A DNA stretch of 64,000 bases, from NCBI RefSeq assembly GCF_900103525.1, contig NZ_FNHN01000010.1, positions 1 through 64,000 on the forward strand, in the 5' to 3' direction. This document shows, piece by piece, positions 35,656-44,234 of this stretch. A program made the position numbers and the translations under genes. The stretch is from Bacillus sp. OK048 (GTDB taxonomy: Bacteria; Bacillota; Bacilli; Bacillales; Cytobacillaceae). How positions within the stretch are numbered: the first letter of the stretch is position 1; every line of letters starts with the position of its first letter. The notes beneath the pieces were generated by a model. The model was not told where the DNA came from. It searched no databases and saw nothing but the letters and a program-made list of their open reading frames with translations.

Positions 35656-36189
35656 CTGGATATCGGCTCAAAAATTCGTTCAATTAGAAATCGAAAAAAA
35701 ATTACGATAGCGCAAATGTGTGAAGGAACAGGTCTATCAAAAGGATTTATTAGCAATGTTGAAAATAATAACACCTCACCATCTATAAGTACTTTGCAAA
35801 CGATTGCAAGTTATTTAGAGGTTCCTCTACCCTATTTATTATTAGAAAAAAAACAACATTTACGCGTGGTTAGAAAAAACAATAGAACGATGACAACTTT
35901 TAATCAGTTAAAAATTGAGCACATTTCTTCAATGGGTGGATTAAGTTTGAGAAGCGTGGAGTTCCCTCCAGGCGCTTCAATTGGAGATGCCCATGCACAT
36001 GAAGGAGAAGAATGTCATTTAGTGCTAGAGGGGAAAGTTCTAGCAGAGCAAGGAGAAGATTCTGTTATCTTAGAAGAAGGTGACTCCTTTAGCTGGAATG
36101 CAAGTGTTCCACATACGGTAAAAAATATTGGGGATTGCAAAGCGGTTGTTTTAATTGCTGTTTATTCCGAAAATGAACTCAAAAACTAA
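35656..36189 (+). CDS. XRE-family regulator with C-terminal cupin domain
   Basis: About 177 residues from the start given. The helix-turn-helix (about 2-58, IGSKIRSIRNRKKITIAQMCEGTGLSKGFISNVEN) is followed by a small-molecule-binding cupin (about 95-170, GDAHAHEGEECHLVLEGK). Such proteins regulate metabolic genes near them, for example amine or organic acid use. The start is uncertain. An AAGGGTGATT site precedes a CTG at 35656, and family proteins begin MDIG. An ATG at 35620 has no ribosome binding site, and a GTG at 35647 lies inside it. It is divergent from the hydrolase-DoxX-dioxygenase operon. Confidence 0.8.
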   Translation: MDIGSKIRSIRNRKKITIAQMCEGTGLSKGFISNVENNNTSPSISTLQTIASYLEVPLPYLLLEKKQHLRVVRKNNRTMTTFNQLKIEHISSMGGLSLRSVEFPPGASIGDAHAHEGEECHLVLEGKVLAEQGEDSVILEEGDSFSWNASVPHTVKNIGDCKAVVLIAVYSENELKN

Positions 36190-36216
36190 GATTATTCGAT
36201 TATCATCCATTAAAAA

Positions 36217-36246
36217 AAGGTGTCCATTCAATTTGGGCACCTTCTT
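36217..36246 (+). terminator. Terminator of the XRE-cupin gene
   Basis: A 10-bp stem with one wobble (AAGGTGTCCA with TGGGCACCTT), 7-base loop, tail TCTTTAC. Confidence 0.7.
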
Positions 36247-36275
36247 TACAATGGTTTGGTTATTCTTCTAGTAGT

Positions 36276-37394
36276 TTAAAATTTCTTTTTATACTCTTTT
36301 TCATTTAATTTAGCTATCAATTCTTTCGTGTGTTCTCCGTGTTTTGGTGCAGGGGATGAATGCTTAAGGATAGATTCAGATTTATATAATGTAGAAACAT
36401 ATCGAAGCCCCCATTTTTCTTCAATCAGATGTCTTTCTTGAAAATAGGGATGCGATTGAATTTCGCCTGTTTCCAAAACAGGTGCCATACAGCAATCAAC
36501 ATTTGCTGCAAATTGGGTCCATTCCGAAAACGTATGATTCCGAAACAATTTCTTTACCTCTTGAAAGCTTGGATTATTTTCACTCGGTTTAGTAAGATGG
36601 GCCGGAATCCATTCCATTTTATTAAGCGCATAGCAAAAGTTTTCCCAAAACTTCGGTTCTAAGGCTCCTAAACTGATATAACGACCATCCTTTGTTTCAT
36701 ATAAATAGTAGCAAATTACTTCTTTATTTAATTTAGAAATCCCAGTCTGTTCCCCTGTAGCAGATTCAAGAATAACATGGTTCGTCATCATCGTAAGCAT
36801 CACATCAGCAAGGGCAAGATCGAGGTATGACCCATTACCCGTTCTTTCTCGATGAAAAAGTGCAGTAGAAATTGATTCACTTGCTGCAATACCACCAATT
36901 AAATCTGCAAAAGTATTACTAGGATGAACAGGAACACCTTCATGATCCTTTAGTTGTGATAGCGCTCCACTTAGGGCCATATAATTTATATCATGACTGC
37001 CTAATTGACTCATTACTCCCTTTTGTCCATAACCTGACAGGGAACAATAAATAATGTCTGGTTTCTCCTTAGCAATATCTTCATAACCAATTCCTAATCG
37101 TTTGGCTACACCTGGTCGGAAGCTTTCTAGTACAACATCAGATTCCTTAATTAATTCTCTAGCAATGCGTTGGTCATTTGAATCTTTCAAATTTAGGCTG
37201 ATACTTTTTTTGTCTCGATTTTGTGCTCTAAATATATACTTGTCTCCTTGATCTATTTCAGGAGGAAACCTTAATGGGTCTCCGGTTGGTGATTCCACTT
37301 TAATTACTTCTGCACCTTTATCAGCCAAACGAAGGGTAGCATAAGGACCTGGTAAATATTGTGAGAAATCAATTACGCGAACACCTTTCAACAT
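36276..37394 (-). CDS. CaiB/BaiF family III CoA-transferase
   Basis: 372 residues. The N-terminal GVRVIDFSQYLPGPYATLRLADKGAEVIKVESPTGDP and the putative catalytic Asp in NTFADLIGG fit the family, which moves CoA between acids such as carnitine, oxalate or bile acids, or acts as racemase (AMACR). The ATG at 37394 follows AAAGGATGG; the frame extends to 37430 but without such a site. First or last gene of the catabolic island, next to an AbrB-type permease gene. Substrate unknown. A paralogue lies at 60749-61951. Confidence 0.85.
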   Translation of the reverse strand: MLKGVRVIDFSQYLPGPYATLRLADKGAEVIKVESPTGDPLRFPPEIDQGDKYIFRAQNRDKKSISLNLKDSNDQRIARELIKESDVVLESFRPGVAKRLGIGYEDIAKEKPDIIYCSLSGYGQKGVMSQLGSHDINYMALSGALSQLKDHEGVPVHPSNTFADLIGGIAASESISTALFHRERTGNGSYLDLALADVMLTMMTNHVILESATGEQTGISKLNKEVICYYLYETKDGRYISLGALEPKFWENFCYALNKMEWIPAHLTKPSENNPSFQEVKKLFRNHTFSEWTQFAANVDCCMAPVLETGEIQSHPYFQERHLIEEKWGLRYVSTLYKSESILKHSSPAPKHGEHTKELIAKLNEKEYKKKF

Positions 37395-37431
37395 AAATAA
37401 TCCATCCTTTTGCTGTAATATTTTTACCACC

Positions 37432-38514
37432 TTACTGTTCTAATGCCTTACTTTTTATTCTAATCTTATTTGTAATCAAAACGATGAGCTTAGGTACGAT
37501 CGAAATAAACACCAACATCCGAAATACCTGAAATGCAGCCACCATCGGAACATTCGCACCTATAACTACAGCAGTTAAACTCATTTCTGCAACTCCACCT
37601 GGGGCCATGCATAGAACTGCTGTTGCATAATCAATGCCTGACCACATATATAAAAGAAAAGCGGCTATAAAACTCATACCAGTAAGAGTGATGCCCGCTA
37701 AAAGACCAACTAGTAAATATTTTCGATATTCAACCATTTCTTTTTTCTTAAAATTAGTTCCAATGTTTACTCCAATAAATAACTGTGCAATGTGCAGTAA
37801 AATAGGAGGAACTTCTCCTAAAGAGACCCCAGCTAATGAAAAAATTGACACTACAATCAGTGGGCCAGTCAAAAAATGCAGAGGAATTTTCATAAATTTC
37901 CCTATAATAACCCCTAAACAGCCAAGTACAAATAATATAAGCAACCCTGTTAAATTCACGTCAACGGTGTCAATCTTCTCTATTACGGGATATGCGGGTT
38001 TGGAGGAAATAATTAATATACTCGGAATAATCATAACCACCAAGACAAGCCTAATGAACTGTTGGATGGCAATAATTTCTGGTTTTCCGCCTAATTCTTT
38101 TCCGATATCAATCATTTGAGCAGTTCCTCCGGGGATACTGCCGAAAATTGCCGTTACCCAATCTAATTTAAAGATATTTTTATATATAACACCGTTAAGA
38201 ACACTAATTAAAAAGACAACGACTGTCATTACAATTACAAATTCTAGCCTTTCGAGGATGATTGCACCCATTTCAGGAACAAAGTAAAGCCCCATCGAGA
38301 TTCCTAAAATAAAGTAACCAACTAAGGTACACTTATTAGGTGAATATGCCTCTTTAACAGTCATAGTAAGGATGACTGTTAAAAACAAGGGTCCAAGAAT
38401 CCAAGGGAGTGGTAAGCTTAATAAAGAAAACAAATTTCCGCCAAGTAAACCTGCAAGCAATGTAAAAAAAAAGCTTACGTACTTGTCTTTATTAATACTT
38501 GTGTTTAACTTCAT
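37432..38514 (-). CDS. AbrB-family (PF05145) membrane protein
   Basis: 360 residues, about ten membrane segments, with the duplicated domain of the AbrB / 'ammonia monooxygenase' type: LPLPWILGPLFLTVILTM and later PLHFLTGPLIVVSIFSLAG. Members are putative transporters next to catabolic genes. It lies 37 bases before the CoA-transferase gene and 55 behind the acetyl-CoA hydrolase-like gene, so it likely belongs to this operon and may import or export an acid. Confidence 0.82.
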   Translation of the reverse strand: MKLNTSINKDKYVSFFFTLLAGLLGGNLFSLLSLPLPWILGPLFLTVILTMTVKEAYSPNKCTLVGYFILGISMGLYFVPEMGAIILERLEFVIVMTVVVFLISVLNGVIYKNIFKLDWVTAIFGSIPGGTAQMIDIGKELGGKPEIIAIQQFIRLVLVVMIIPSILIISSKPAYPVIEKIDTVDVNLTGLLILFVLGCLGVIIGKFMKIPLHFLTGPLIVVSIFSLAGVSLGEVPPILLHIAQLFIGVNIGTNFKKKEMVEYRKYLLVGLLAGITLTGMSFIAAFLLYMWSGIDYATAVLCMAPGGVAEMSLTAVVIGANVPMVAAFQVFRMLVFISIVPKLIVLITNKIRIKSKALEQ

Positions 38515-38531
38515 TTATAGCCATCTCCGAT

Positions 38532-38549
38532 AACAAACCAATGTTTGTT
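38532..38549. repeat. Short perfect palindrome upstream of the AbrB-family gene
   Basis: AACAAAC-CAAT-GTTTGTT, 7-bp arms with a 4-base spacer, 17 bases before the start at 38514. Its form is that of a TetR-type operator or a small RNA hairpin. Confidence 0.45.
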
Positions 38550-38569
38550 CACATTATCCCAATACGTTT

Positions 38570-39874
38570 TCAGGTAAATTTCAAATTGTTTTCGCACTGC
38601 ACCCAGTCTTTAAGCTGTTCTCGGTGATCTGGATGGGCAATTGAAATCAATCTTCTAGCTCTTTCGATTAATGGCTGATGACGAAGATTTACAGCTCCAT
38701 ATTCCGTAACTACAATATCAATTTCTGTTCTAGGAGTAGAAACCGGAACATTGGAGCCTAATACTGGTATTATTTTTGAATTTCCCCTCTTATCTGTCGA
38801 TGGTAAAGCAATAATCGCCTTACCTCCTTTTGAGTTTCTAGCCATACGAATAAAATCGAGCTGCCCACCTACACCCGATATTTGACGGCCATCTATACTT
38901 TCGGAGTTAACCTGACCGGATAAATCTAATTCAATTGCAGAATTTATGGATATAAAGTTATCTAGCTTAGAAGCTAATGAGAGATTGTGAGTATAGGTGA
39001 CAGGATGAAGCTCAATGGATGGATTTTTATGACAAAAATCATACAGCTCCTGACTACCTAGTACGTTAGTGCCAATAATCTTTCGTTTATCAATTCTTTT
39101 CTGATTGCCGGTAACAACCCCCATTTTTAAGAGGTCAATCATTTTATCAGAAATCAGCCCAGAATGAATGCCAAGATCTGTTTTGTCCGTTAACTTTCCT
39201 AAAATCGCATCCGGTATCCTGCCAATACCAATTTGAAGCGTAGCGCCATCAGGAATCAATTGTGACACTTCCACAGCAATCTTTTCTTCAACTTCTCCAG
39301 GAATTGGGGCTTGATACTCCAGTAAACGACTTTCCCCTTGGATAAAATAGTTAATTTCAGAAATATGAATTCCTGTTTGTCCACAAGTCACTGGCATATT
39401 CTGATTGACTTGTGCAACAACAATTTTAGCCTCTTCAACTGCTGTCAGGAGTGTTTCTACTGTAATTCCCAAGTTACAATATCCAAATATATCAGGAGGA
39501 CTCACCTGGATAACCGTGATATCGGGTGAAAACGTTGTACGCAATATAGTAGGAATTTCTGAAGTATTTACAGGTATGTACTCTACCTTACCTTCTGTTA
39601 TTTTTTTGTGTAATTCAGGAGTACCAAACAACGAAACAATTTTCAAGTGTTCATAGTCTTTGTCATGAGAAAATAGTATTTTATTAACGTTGGGGACAGG
39701 TGTGACTAAGATATTAATGTTAGGTACTCTGTCGGCTTGATCCAATAAACTCTGTATAATAATACTTGGTTCAGCAGCACCTTGTTCAAAATATACAAGC
39801 ATCTCTGGTTCAATTAAATTTATAAATCGGTTAATACTAATTTTTTTAGATTGGAATTCATTAACAAAAGACAC
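38570..39874 (-). CDS. Acetyl-CoA hydrolase/transferase family protein (Cat1/AbfT-like)
   Basis: 434 residues. The C-terminal motifs SGVGGQLDFIRMARNS and VTEYGAVNLRHQPLIERARRLISIAHPDHR are those of acetyl-CoA hydrolase / 4-hydroxybutyrate CoA-transferase. It should move CoA from acetyl-CoA or another donor to an acid. An AAGGAGAAG ribosome binding site precedes the ATG. A strong terminator lies between it and the amidohydrolase upstream, so it probably starts a separate transcript with the permease and CaiB genes. Confidence 0.85.
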   Translation of the reverse strand: MSFVNEFQSKKISINRFINLIEPEMLVYFEQGAAEPSIIIQSLLDQADRVPNINILVTPVPNVNKILFSHDKDYEHLKIVSLFGTPELHKKITEGKVEYIPVNTSEIPTILRTTFSPDITVIQVSPPDIFGYCNLGITVETLLTAVEEAKIVVAQVNQNMPVTCGQTGIHISEINYFIQGESRLLEYQAPIPGEVEEKIAVEVSQLIPDGATLQIGIGRIPDAILGKLTDKTDLGIHSGLISDKMIDLLKMGVVTGNQKRIDKRKIIGTNVLGSQELYDFCHKNPSIELHPVTYTHNLSLASKLDNFISINSAIELDLSGQVNSESIDGRQISGVGGQLDFIRMARNSKGGKAIIALPSTDKRGNSKIIPVLGSNVPVSTPRTEIDIVVTEYGAVNLRHQPLIERARRLISIAHPDHREQLKDWVQCENNLKFT

Positions 39875-39950
39875 ATCAAGTCTTCTCCTTTCTATATTTT
39901 CTTTTTAGACAATGGAGGTGTGTAAAATAAATTTTTTATAAAATAGAAAA

Positions 39951-39990
39951 GCACAACCAACAAAAGCTATGGTCTTTTGTTGGTCTGTGC
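39951..39990 (-). terminator. Terminator between the amidohydrolase and CoA-transferase units
   Basis: A 16-bp stem with one bulge (39951-39966 with 39974-39990); minus-strand tail TTTTCTATTTTA. Confidence 0.88.
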
Positions 39991-40039
39991 ATCCTAAATA
40001 ATAAGTATCTATTATGATAATCTCTAATTCTATAGACTA

Positions 40040-40138
40040 TTAGATTTCTGAAGGAATGAGATGATCTGGTACATCTAAAACTAATTCGTGCTGATAAATT
40101 AACACAGAATTAATCCTAGAAACTTTTAATCTTTTGAT
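40040..40138 (-). other. Open 32-codon stretch in frame behind the amidohydrolase stop
   Basis: Directly after the TAA at 40139-40141 the same frame stays open for 32 codons, ending LDVPDHLIPSEI then TAA. A GTG could start a 21-residue peptide, with only a weak AGG upstream. It may be the remnant of a longer C-terminus, a small gene, or chance. Confidence 0.25.
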
Positions 40139-41230
40139 TTACGAAGGATCAGGTAAATTAAAAAGTTTTTTTGCATTATGATAACGAATACGATTTCTTG
40201 TTTCTCTTGATAATCCTTTCAACGCTGCAACAGGTGAATCAAACTCCCAATGCGGATAATCTGAAGCAAACAAGAGTTTATCAGAGCCAACCATTTCTAT
40301 TAATTGTTCGAGATACTTGTGGTCAGCGGGCTCTGGCTCTATCATAGGCTGAGTGCCAAACCAAATATGATCCCTAACATATTCACTTGGAGGTCTTTTT
40401 ACCCAAGGTACCTCTCTTCTAACTGCACGCCATTGAGTATCCATCATATATGTCAATCCAGGTACCCATGCAAAACCTGCTTCGATAAATGCCATTTTAA
40501 TTCCTGGAAACTTCTCAAACAACCCGGAAAATATCATATTTGCCAATTGTGCCTGATATGGAATAGCATTAGTTGATTGAAATTCAACAAAATAAGGTGG
40601 AATCCCTATAGGTCCTGTCGGGTATAGACCAGTACCTCCAGCGCCTGTTGTATGAAAACAAACGACTAAATTATTTCTAACCGCAGCTTCCCATATAGGG
40701 TGATAACGAGGATCACCCCAACCTCCATATGGAGAGTGCATTCCAAGACCTACCTGAACCATCTTAGGGTGACTTCCTACACGATCAATTTCCCTGGCTG
40801 CGGCTTCTGGATCTTGAGCGGCAACCAACACAGTTCCATAAACTCGTGAATCTTTACTCAGCCAATGCTCTATTAGCCAATCGTTATACGCGGATGCTAA
40901 TGCTGTTGCCATCTCACGCTGTGGGGCACCCGATATGAAAAAGGTCCCATCAGTAAAGAGAATCGCATGCGAATAATTATATTCATCCATGACCTGTTGT
41001 CTAAAAAAATCTATGGATGAACAAGCCGGCCCACCCTCAGGCACCTTACTGTCAGCTCTTAGGCCTCCATTAACGGGAAGCGTAATATCAACTGTTGGCA
41101 AATGCCCTTTGAATTTACTAGCAATCATATAATCTTTCCAATAATCATCAAGGTAAGGCAATAAATCTCTTTTGCGCACTGGGTTTGGATGTATGTCACA
41201 ATCTATAACAGGGACCTCACTATTAACCAT
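40139..41230 (-). CDS. Amidohydrolase-family (PF04909) metalloenzyme, copy 1
   Basis: 363 residues, TIM-barrel amidohydrolase_2 of the ACMSD/decarboxylase-like group. Metal or catalytic positions are suggested by VIDCDIHPNP, VVCFHT, MAFIEAGFAWVPG and LLFASDYPHWEFDSP. The usual HxH is reduced to DxH, as in a number of family members. Reactions of the group are decarboxylation or C-C or C-N hydrolysis of ring compounds; the substrate is unknown. An AAAGGAGGTAAATAA ribosome binding site precedes the ATG. It is 35 bases behind the Rieske gene. It is about four-fifths identical by eye to copy 2 at 61965. Confidence 0.85.
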   Translation of the reverse strand: MVNSEVPVIDCDIHPNPVRKRDLLPYLDDYWKDYMIASKFKGHLPTVDITLPVNGGLRADSKVPEGGPACSSIDFFRQQVMDEYNYSHAILFTDGTFFISGAPQREMATALASAYNDWLIEHWLSKDSRVYGTVLVAAQDPEAAAREIDRVGSHPKMVQVGLGMHSPYGGWGDPRYHPIWEAAVRNNLVVCFHTTGAGGTGLYPTGPIGIPPYFVEFQSTNAIPYQAQLANMIFSGLFEKFPGIKMAFIEAGFAWVPGLTYMMDTQWRAVRREVPWVKRPPSEYVRDHIWFGTQPMIEPEPADHKYLEQLIEMVGSDKLLFASDYPHWEFDSPVAALKGLSRETRNRIRYHNAKKLFNLPDPS

Positions 41231-41265
41231 TTTATTTACCTCCTTTAATTGATCATTTACTAATC

Positions 41266-41619
41266 TTACTTGTATAGAACTACATCGTCACCCTCAACTT
41301 TTACTGCATATGTTTTAACCTTAACAGATTCAGGATCTCGCACGGAACACCCGTTTGTAACATCAAACTCCCAATGATGCCATGGGCAATAAATAATATC
41401 TCCTTTTTTCTCATAGCAATACTCACCCACATTTGAAGGTAGGGCAGCTCCTTGAATCGTCCCTTTTCCAAGTGGTCCTCCCTGATGTGGACATGAATTA
41501 CGCATAGCATAAAATCCATCTTTCGTACGTATTAAAACCACAGACGATCTTCCAATTTGGTAAATTTCTCTATCACCAATTGCGAGATTATCCTTATTAC
41601 ATAAGAAATGCTTTTCCAT
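41266..41619 (-). CDS. Rieske [2Fe-2S] ferredoxin
   Basis: 117 residues. The two cluster motifs are CPHQGGPLG and CPWHHWEFD (Cys-x-His and Cys-x-x-His). Typical of ferredoxins that serve ring-hydroxylating dioxygenases, or of Rieske-type domains on their own. No oxygenase alpha subunit or reductase is seen in the window, so the partner is elsewhere or different. An AGGAGGTATTATC ribosome binding site precedes the ATG. First gene of the unit with amidohydrolase copy 1; an operator-like site is 90 bases upstream. Confidence 0.88.
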   Translation of the reverse strand: MEKHFLCNKDNLAIGDREIYQIGRSSVVLIRTKDGFYAMRNSCPHQGGPLGKGTIQGAALPSNVGEYCYEKKGDIIYCPWHHWEFDVTNGCSVRDPESVKVKTYAVKVEGDDVVLYK

Positions 41620-41676
41620 GATAATACCTCCTTCTACCCATTGGAAATTAAAATGCTTTTTTGAATGTTTTAATCC

Positions 41677-41690
41677 TTAATGCGTTTACA
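41677..41690 (-). promoter_or_regulatory. cre-like site upstream of the Rieske gene
   Basis: On the minus strand TGTAAACGCATTAA differs from the cre pattern TGWAANCGNTNWCA in two positions. It lies 58 bases before the Rieske start, 19 bases from the operator-like motif at 41710. Confidence 0.35.
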
Positions 41691-41709
41691 TATTGTGTTT
41701 TATGAAAAA

Positions 41710-41723
41710 TGAGCTCACTTTTA
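41710..41723 (-). promoter_or_regulatory. Island operator motif, copy A
   Basis: Plus-strand TGAGCTCACTTTTA with an AT-rich continuation to about 41740. It is almost identical over 26 bases to copy C (60534). The core TGAGCTCA is a palindrome. It lies 91 bases before the Rieske gene start. See the finding on four copies. Confidence 0.7.
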
Positions 41724-41846
41724 CTTTTATTGTAAATAATTTTGGCGAAAAAGTATATATATATTTTAAATTTTACGAAAATTTAGATTACGAGCAGTCC
41801 TCAAATTGATATAAGCCTGTGGTATATTTGCAAAGAAAGAAATTAC

Positions 41847-42872
41847 TTATTCAAATTTTGTAACGACCATTGTACCAGGATTTGTGAAAGTACTCATGCC
41901 TTCGAAAGCATTTTGGACTTCGGATAGGGAAATTTCACGATTTACCATTTTACCTGGAGTTAGTTTTCCCTGCACGACTAACGGGAGTAAAAGATCATAT
42001 CTATGTGCGGGCATTCCTAATGCAGTAAAGAATTGAATCTCATTAAATATCATTTTACTAATTGGAATAGTAACATCTGTTTCCTTATTAGAACCAATTT
42101 GCAGGTGACGACCTAGTGGTTTCAAACTATTTATAGAGTTCACGCATGTTTCCTGAATACCAATTCCATCCACTGAAACATCTGCTCCTCCTTTCGTCAG
42201 CTCTTTTATTGCCTCAACTGGATCAGTTCTTTTGCTATTAATTGTATATATTGCACCCATTTTTTTAGCATATTCAAGATTGTCATCATTAATATCGACA
42301 CCAATCACATTGGCACCTATTGCAGTTGCTACGTTAATTGCAGATAAGCCAATACCGCCGCATCCATATACAGCCACCCATTCCCCAGGTAGCACTTTCA
42401 CTTTATCAACAACCCCATGATATGAAGTCATGAATCGACATCCCAAAGCAGCCGCATCCCGGAAATTTATTCCTTCTGGAAGATGTCTTACATTCCGATC
42501 TCCAATCGGAACAGCAACATATTCCCCATAACCACCCGGATATGCTACCCCCGGAATTAACCTTGAATCACAAAGATGGGTATGACCCTTTAAACACATA
42601 GTACATGTTCCGTCACTTCCCGAAAATGGAACTACCACTCGGTCACCCTTTTTGAAATTCTTAACATTCTTCCCCACTTCTTCAACTATTCCACTGAATT
42701 CATGTCCCAATATAGTTTCTTGTATTGGAACGTGTCCGGACCAAAAATGCCAGTCAGACCTGCAAACACCATTAGCCTTTACATGTATCAAAATACTATC
42801 ATCATTAATGGTTGGATCAGGTACTTCTTTAACGACAACTTTTTTCACTTCTTCTAATACAAGTGCTTTCAA
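41847..42872 (-). CDS. Zinc-dependent alcohol dehydrogenase
   Basis: 341 residues, MDR family. Catalytic zinc: CRSDWH, GHEFSGIVEEVG. Structural zinc loop: SDGTCTMCLKGHTHLC, where the first of four usual cysteines is Asp. NAD-binding GCGGIGLSAI. It should oxidise an alcohol to aldehyde or ketone. TTG at 42872 is taken as start because GGGAGGG lies seven bases upstream; an in-frame ATG at 42887 would include that site. It follows the second ABC binding protein gene after about 90 bases and ends the ABC/ALDH unit. Confidence 0.87.
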   Translation of the reverse strand: MKALVLEEVKKVVVKEVPDPTINDDSILIHVKANGVCRSDWHFWSGHVPIQETILGHEFSGIVEEVGKNVKNFKKGDRVVVPFSGSDGTCTMCLKGHTHLCDSRLIPGVAYPGGYGEYVAVPIGDRNVRHLPEGINFRDAAALGCRFMTSYHGVVDKVKVLPGEWVAVYGCGGIGLSAINVATAIGANVIGVDINDDNLEYAKKMGAIYTINSKRTDPVEAIKELTKGGADVSVDGIGIQETCVNSINSLKPLGRHLQIGSNKETDVTIPISKMIFNEIQFFTALGMPAHRYDLLLPLVVQGKLTPGKMVNREISLSEVQNAFEGMSTFTNPGTMVVTKFE

Positions 42873-42963
42873 AAAAATCCCTCCCATTTTTATTAATTTC
42901 TATATTTTAGGATTTATGGGTTATTATTAACATTCTTAAGTGAAAGTTCATCCTTGTGTTTCA

Positions 42964-44151
42964 TTACCAATCTTTAGTAGGATCGATGAAATCACCTTTA
43001 AGTATCCATTCTCCTTTTTCGATCATAACTGGCTGAAGATCTATTACACCATAGTGATTATCAGGTGAGAACGTAACTGGCGGAAGGATACCTGTTTCGT
43101 AATTTTTCATTGATTCAAGTGATTTGATAAAGTTCTCTCTTGTAAGCGGCCCTTTTACCTGCTTCAACGCTTCTGCGAAAACTTTTGCCTCTGCCCACGT
43201 AAATAAAGACTGATAGTCAGGACGTGCATCGGGTTCATACTTTTTCAAAGCATTTCTATACTCTTCTACCTCAGGTATGTCAGCTGTAGGTGGAACAGTG
43301 AAAGACATCGCTCTAAGCCCTTCAACCGCTTTACTGCCAAGATCCAAAGTATCGTTAGAAACATTTGGTGCATAAGTGTATAAAGGTATCTTAACACTCT
43401 GACGTTCTAACGCTTTGGCAAGTGCCACCAATTCATCGACTGATTGAATAATAACAATAGCATCGGGTTTACTATTTTGAATTTGGAGAGCAATGGGGGC
43501 ATAGTCAGTCGTCCCAAACTTCACTGGCATAAACTCAACCTTTGCATTAGCGTCAAAAGACGCAACTCCAGGTTCCACATTTTTTGCTTGATTTTCAAAA
43601 TATGCTGGATCACTATGGACTACTAGTATATTCTTAGCCCCTTCCTTTGCAGCCCAGCGTCCTAAAGCACGAGACTGGTTTTCATATAGTACCTGAACTC
43701 CAAATAGATATGGTTTTACAGGATTCCACCATTCCGGAGCATTGCCTAGGCCAGGCATAAAAGGTGTATTTACTTTATCAAAGTATGGAAATGTAGCAGC
43801 ATTCTGAGCGGTTCCATTTGATCCTGCGATAGCAAACACGTTGTCACGTTCAACCAACTTTCTTGCAATTGATACAGATTTCTGTGGATCATAAGAATTA
43901 TCCTCGACGATCCACTCTATTTTTCTATTATTTATTCCCCCTTTTTCATTAATCATTTTAAAATATGCGTTCATTCCTATACGCTGTGTAATACCGTGCC
44001 CAGCAATTGGTCCCGTCAAAGGAAGCCATGCTCCAACTTTAATTGAAGTATCAGTAACCCCTGGAACCTTCTCAGTGGTTGAAACATTCTGTTCACTACA
44101 CGCAGTAATGAACATGACTGTCATCAGTATTCCTATCAATATTCTTCTCAT
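42964..44151 (-). CDS. ABC-transporter substrate-binding lipoprotein, copy 2
   Basis: 395 residues, Leu/Ile/Val-binding-protein type (Peripla_BP_6). Signal peptide with lipobox FITAC, so anchored to the outer face of the membrane. VKVGAWLPLTGP-like start and TVPPTADIPEVEEYRNALKK later. About two-thirds identical by eye to copy 1 at 50115. No permease next to it; it probably shares the livH/livMG/livF transporter. It lies between an ALDH and an ADH gene. The paired binding proteins may bind different relatives of one substrate. Confidence 0.87.
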   Translation of the reverse strand: MRRILIGILMTVMFITACSEQNVSTTEKVPGVTDTSIKVGAWLPLTGPIAGHGITQRIGMNAYFKMINEKGGINNRKIEWIVEDNSYDPQKSVSIARKLVERDNVFAIAGSNGTAQNAATFPYFDKVNTPFMPGLGNAPEWWNPVKPYLFGVQVLYENQSRALGRWAAKEGAKNILVVHSDPAYFENQAKNVEPGVASFDANAKVEFMPVKFGTTDYAPIALQIQNSKPDAIVIIQSVDELVALAKALERQSVKIPLYTYAPNVSNDTLDLGSKAVEGLRAMSFTVPPTADIPEVEEYRNALKKYEPDARPDYQSLFTWAEAKVFAEALKQVKGPLTRENFIKSLESMKNYETGILPPVTFSPDNHYGVIDLQPVMIEKGEWILKGDFIDPTKDW

Positions 44152-44234
44152 CCATTTTCAACCCCCGGTTAATAGTAGAAAGAAACATAGGTCACCATTT
44201 TGAAGAAAAGATAATAAGTCTAACACTCCTTAGT

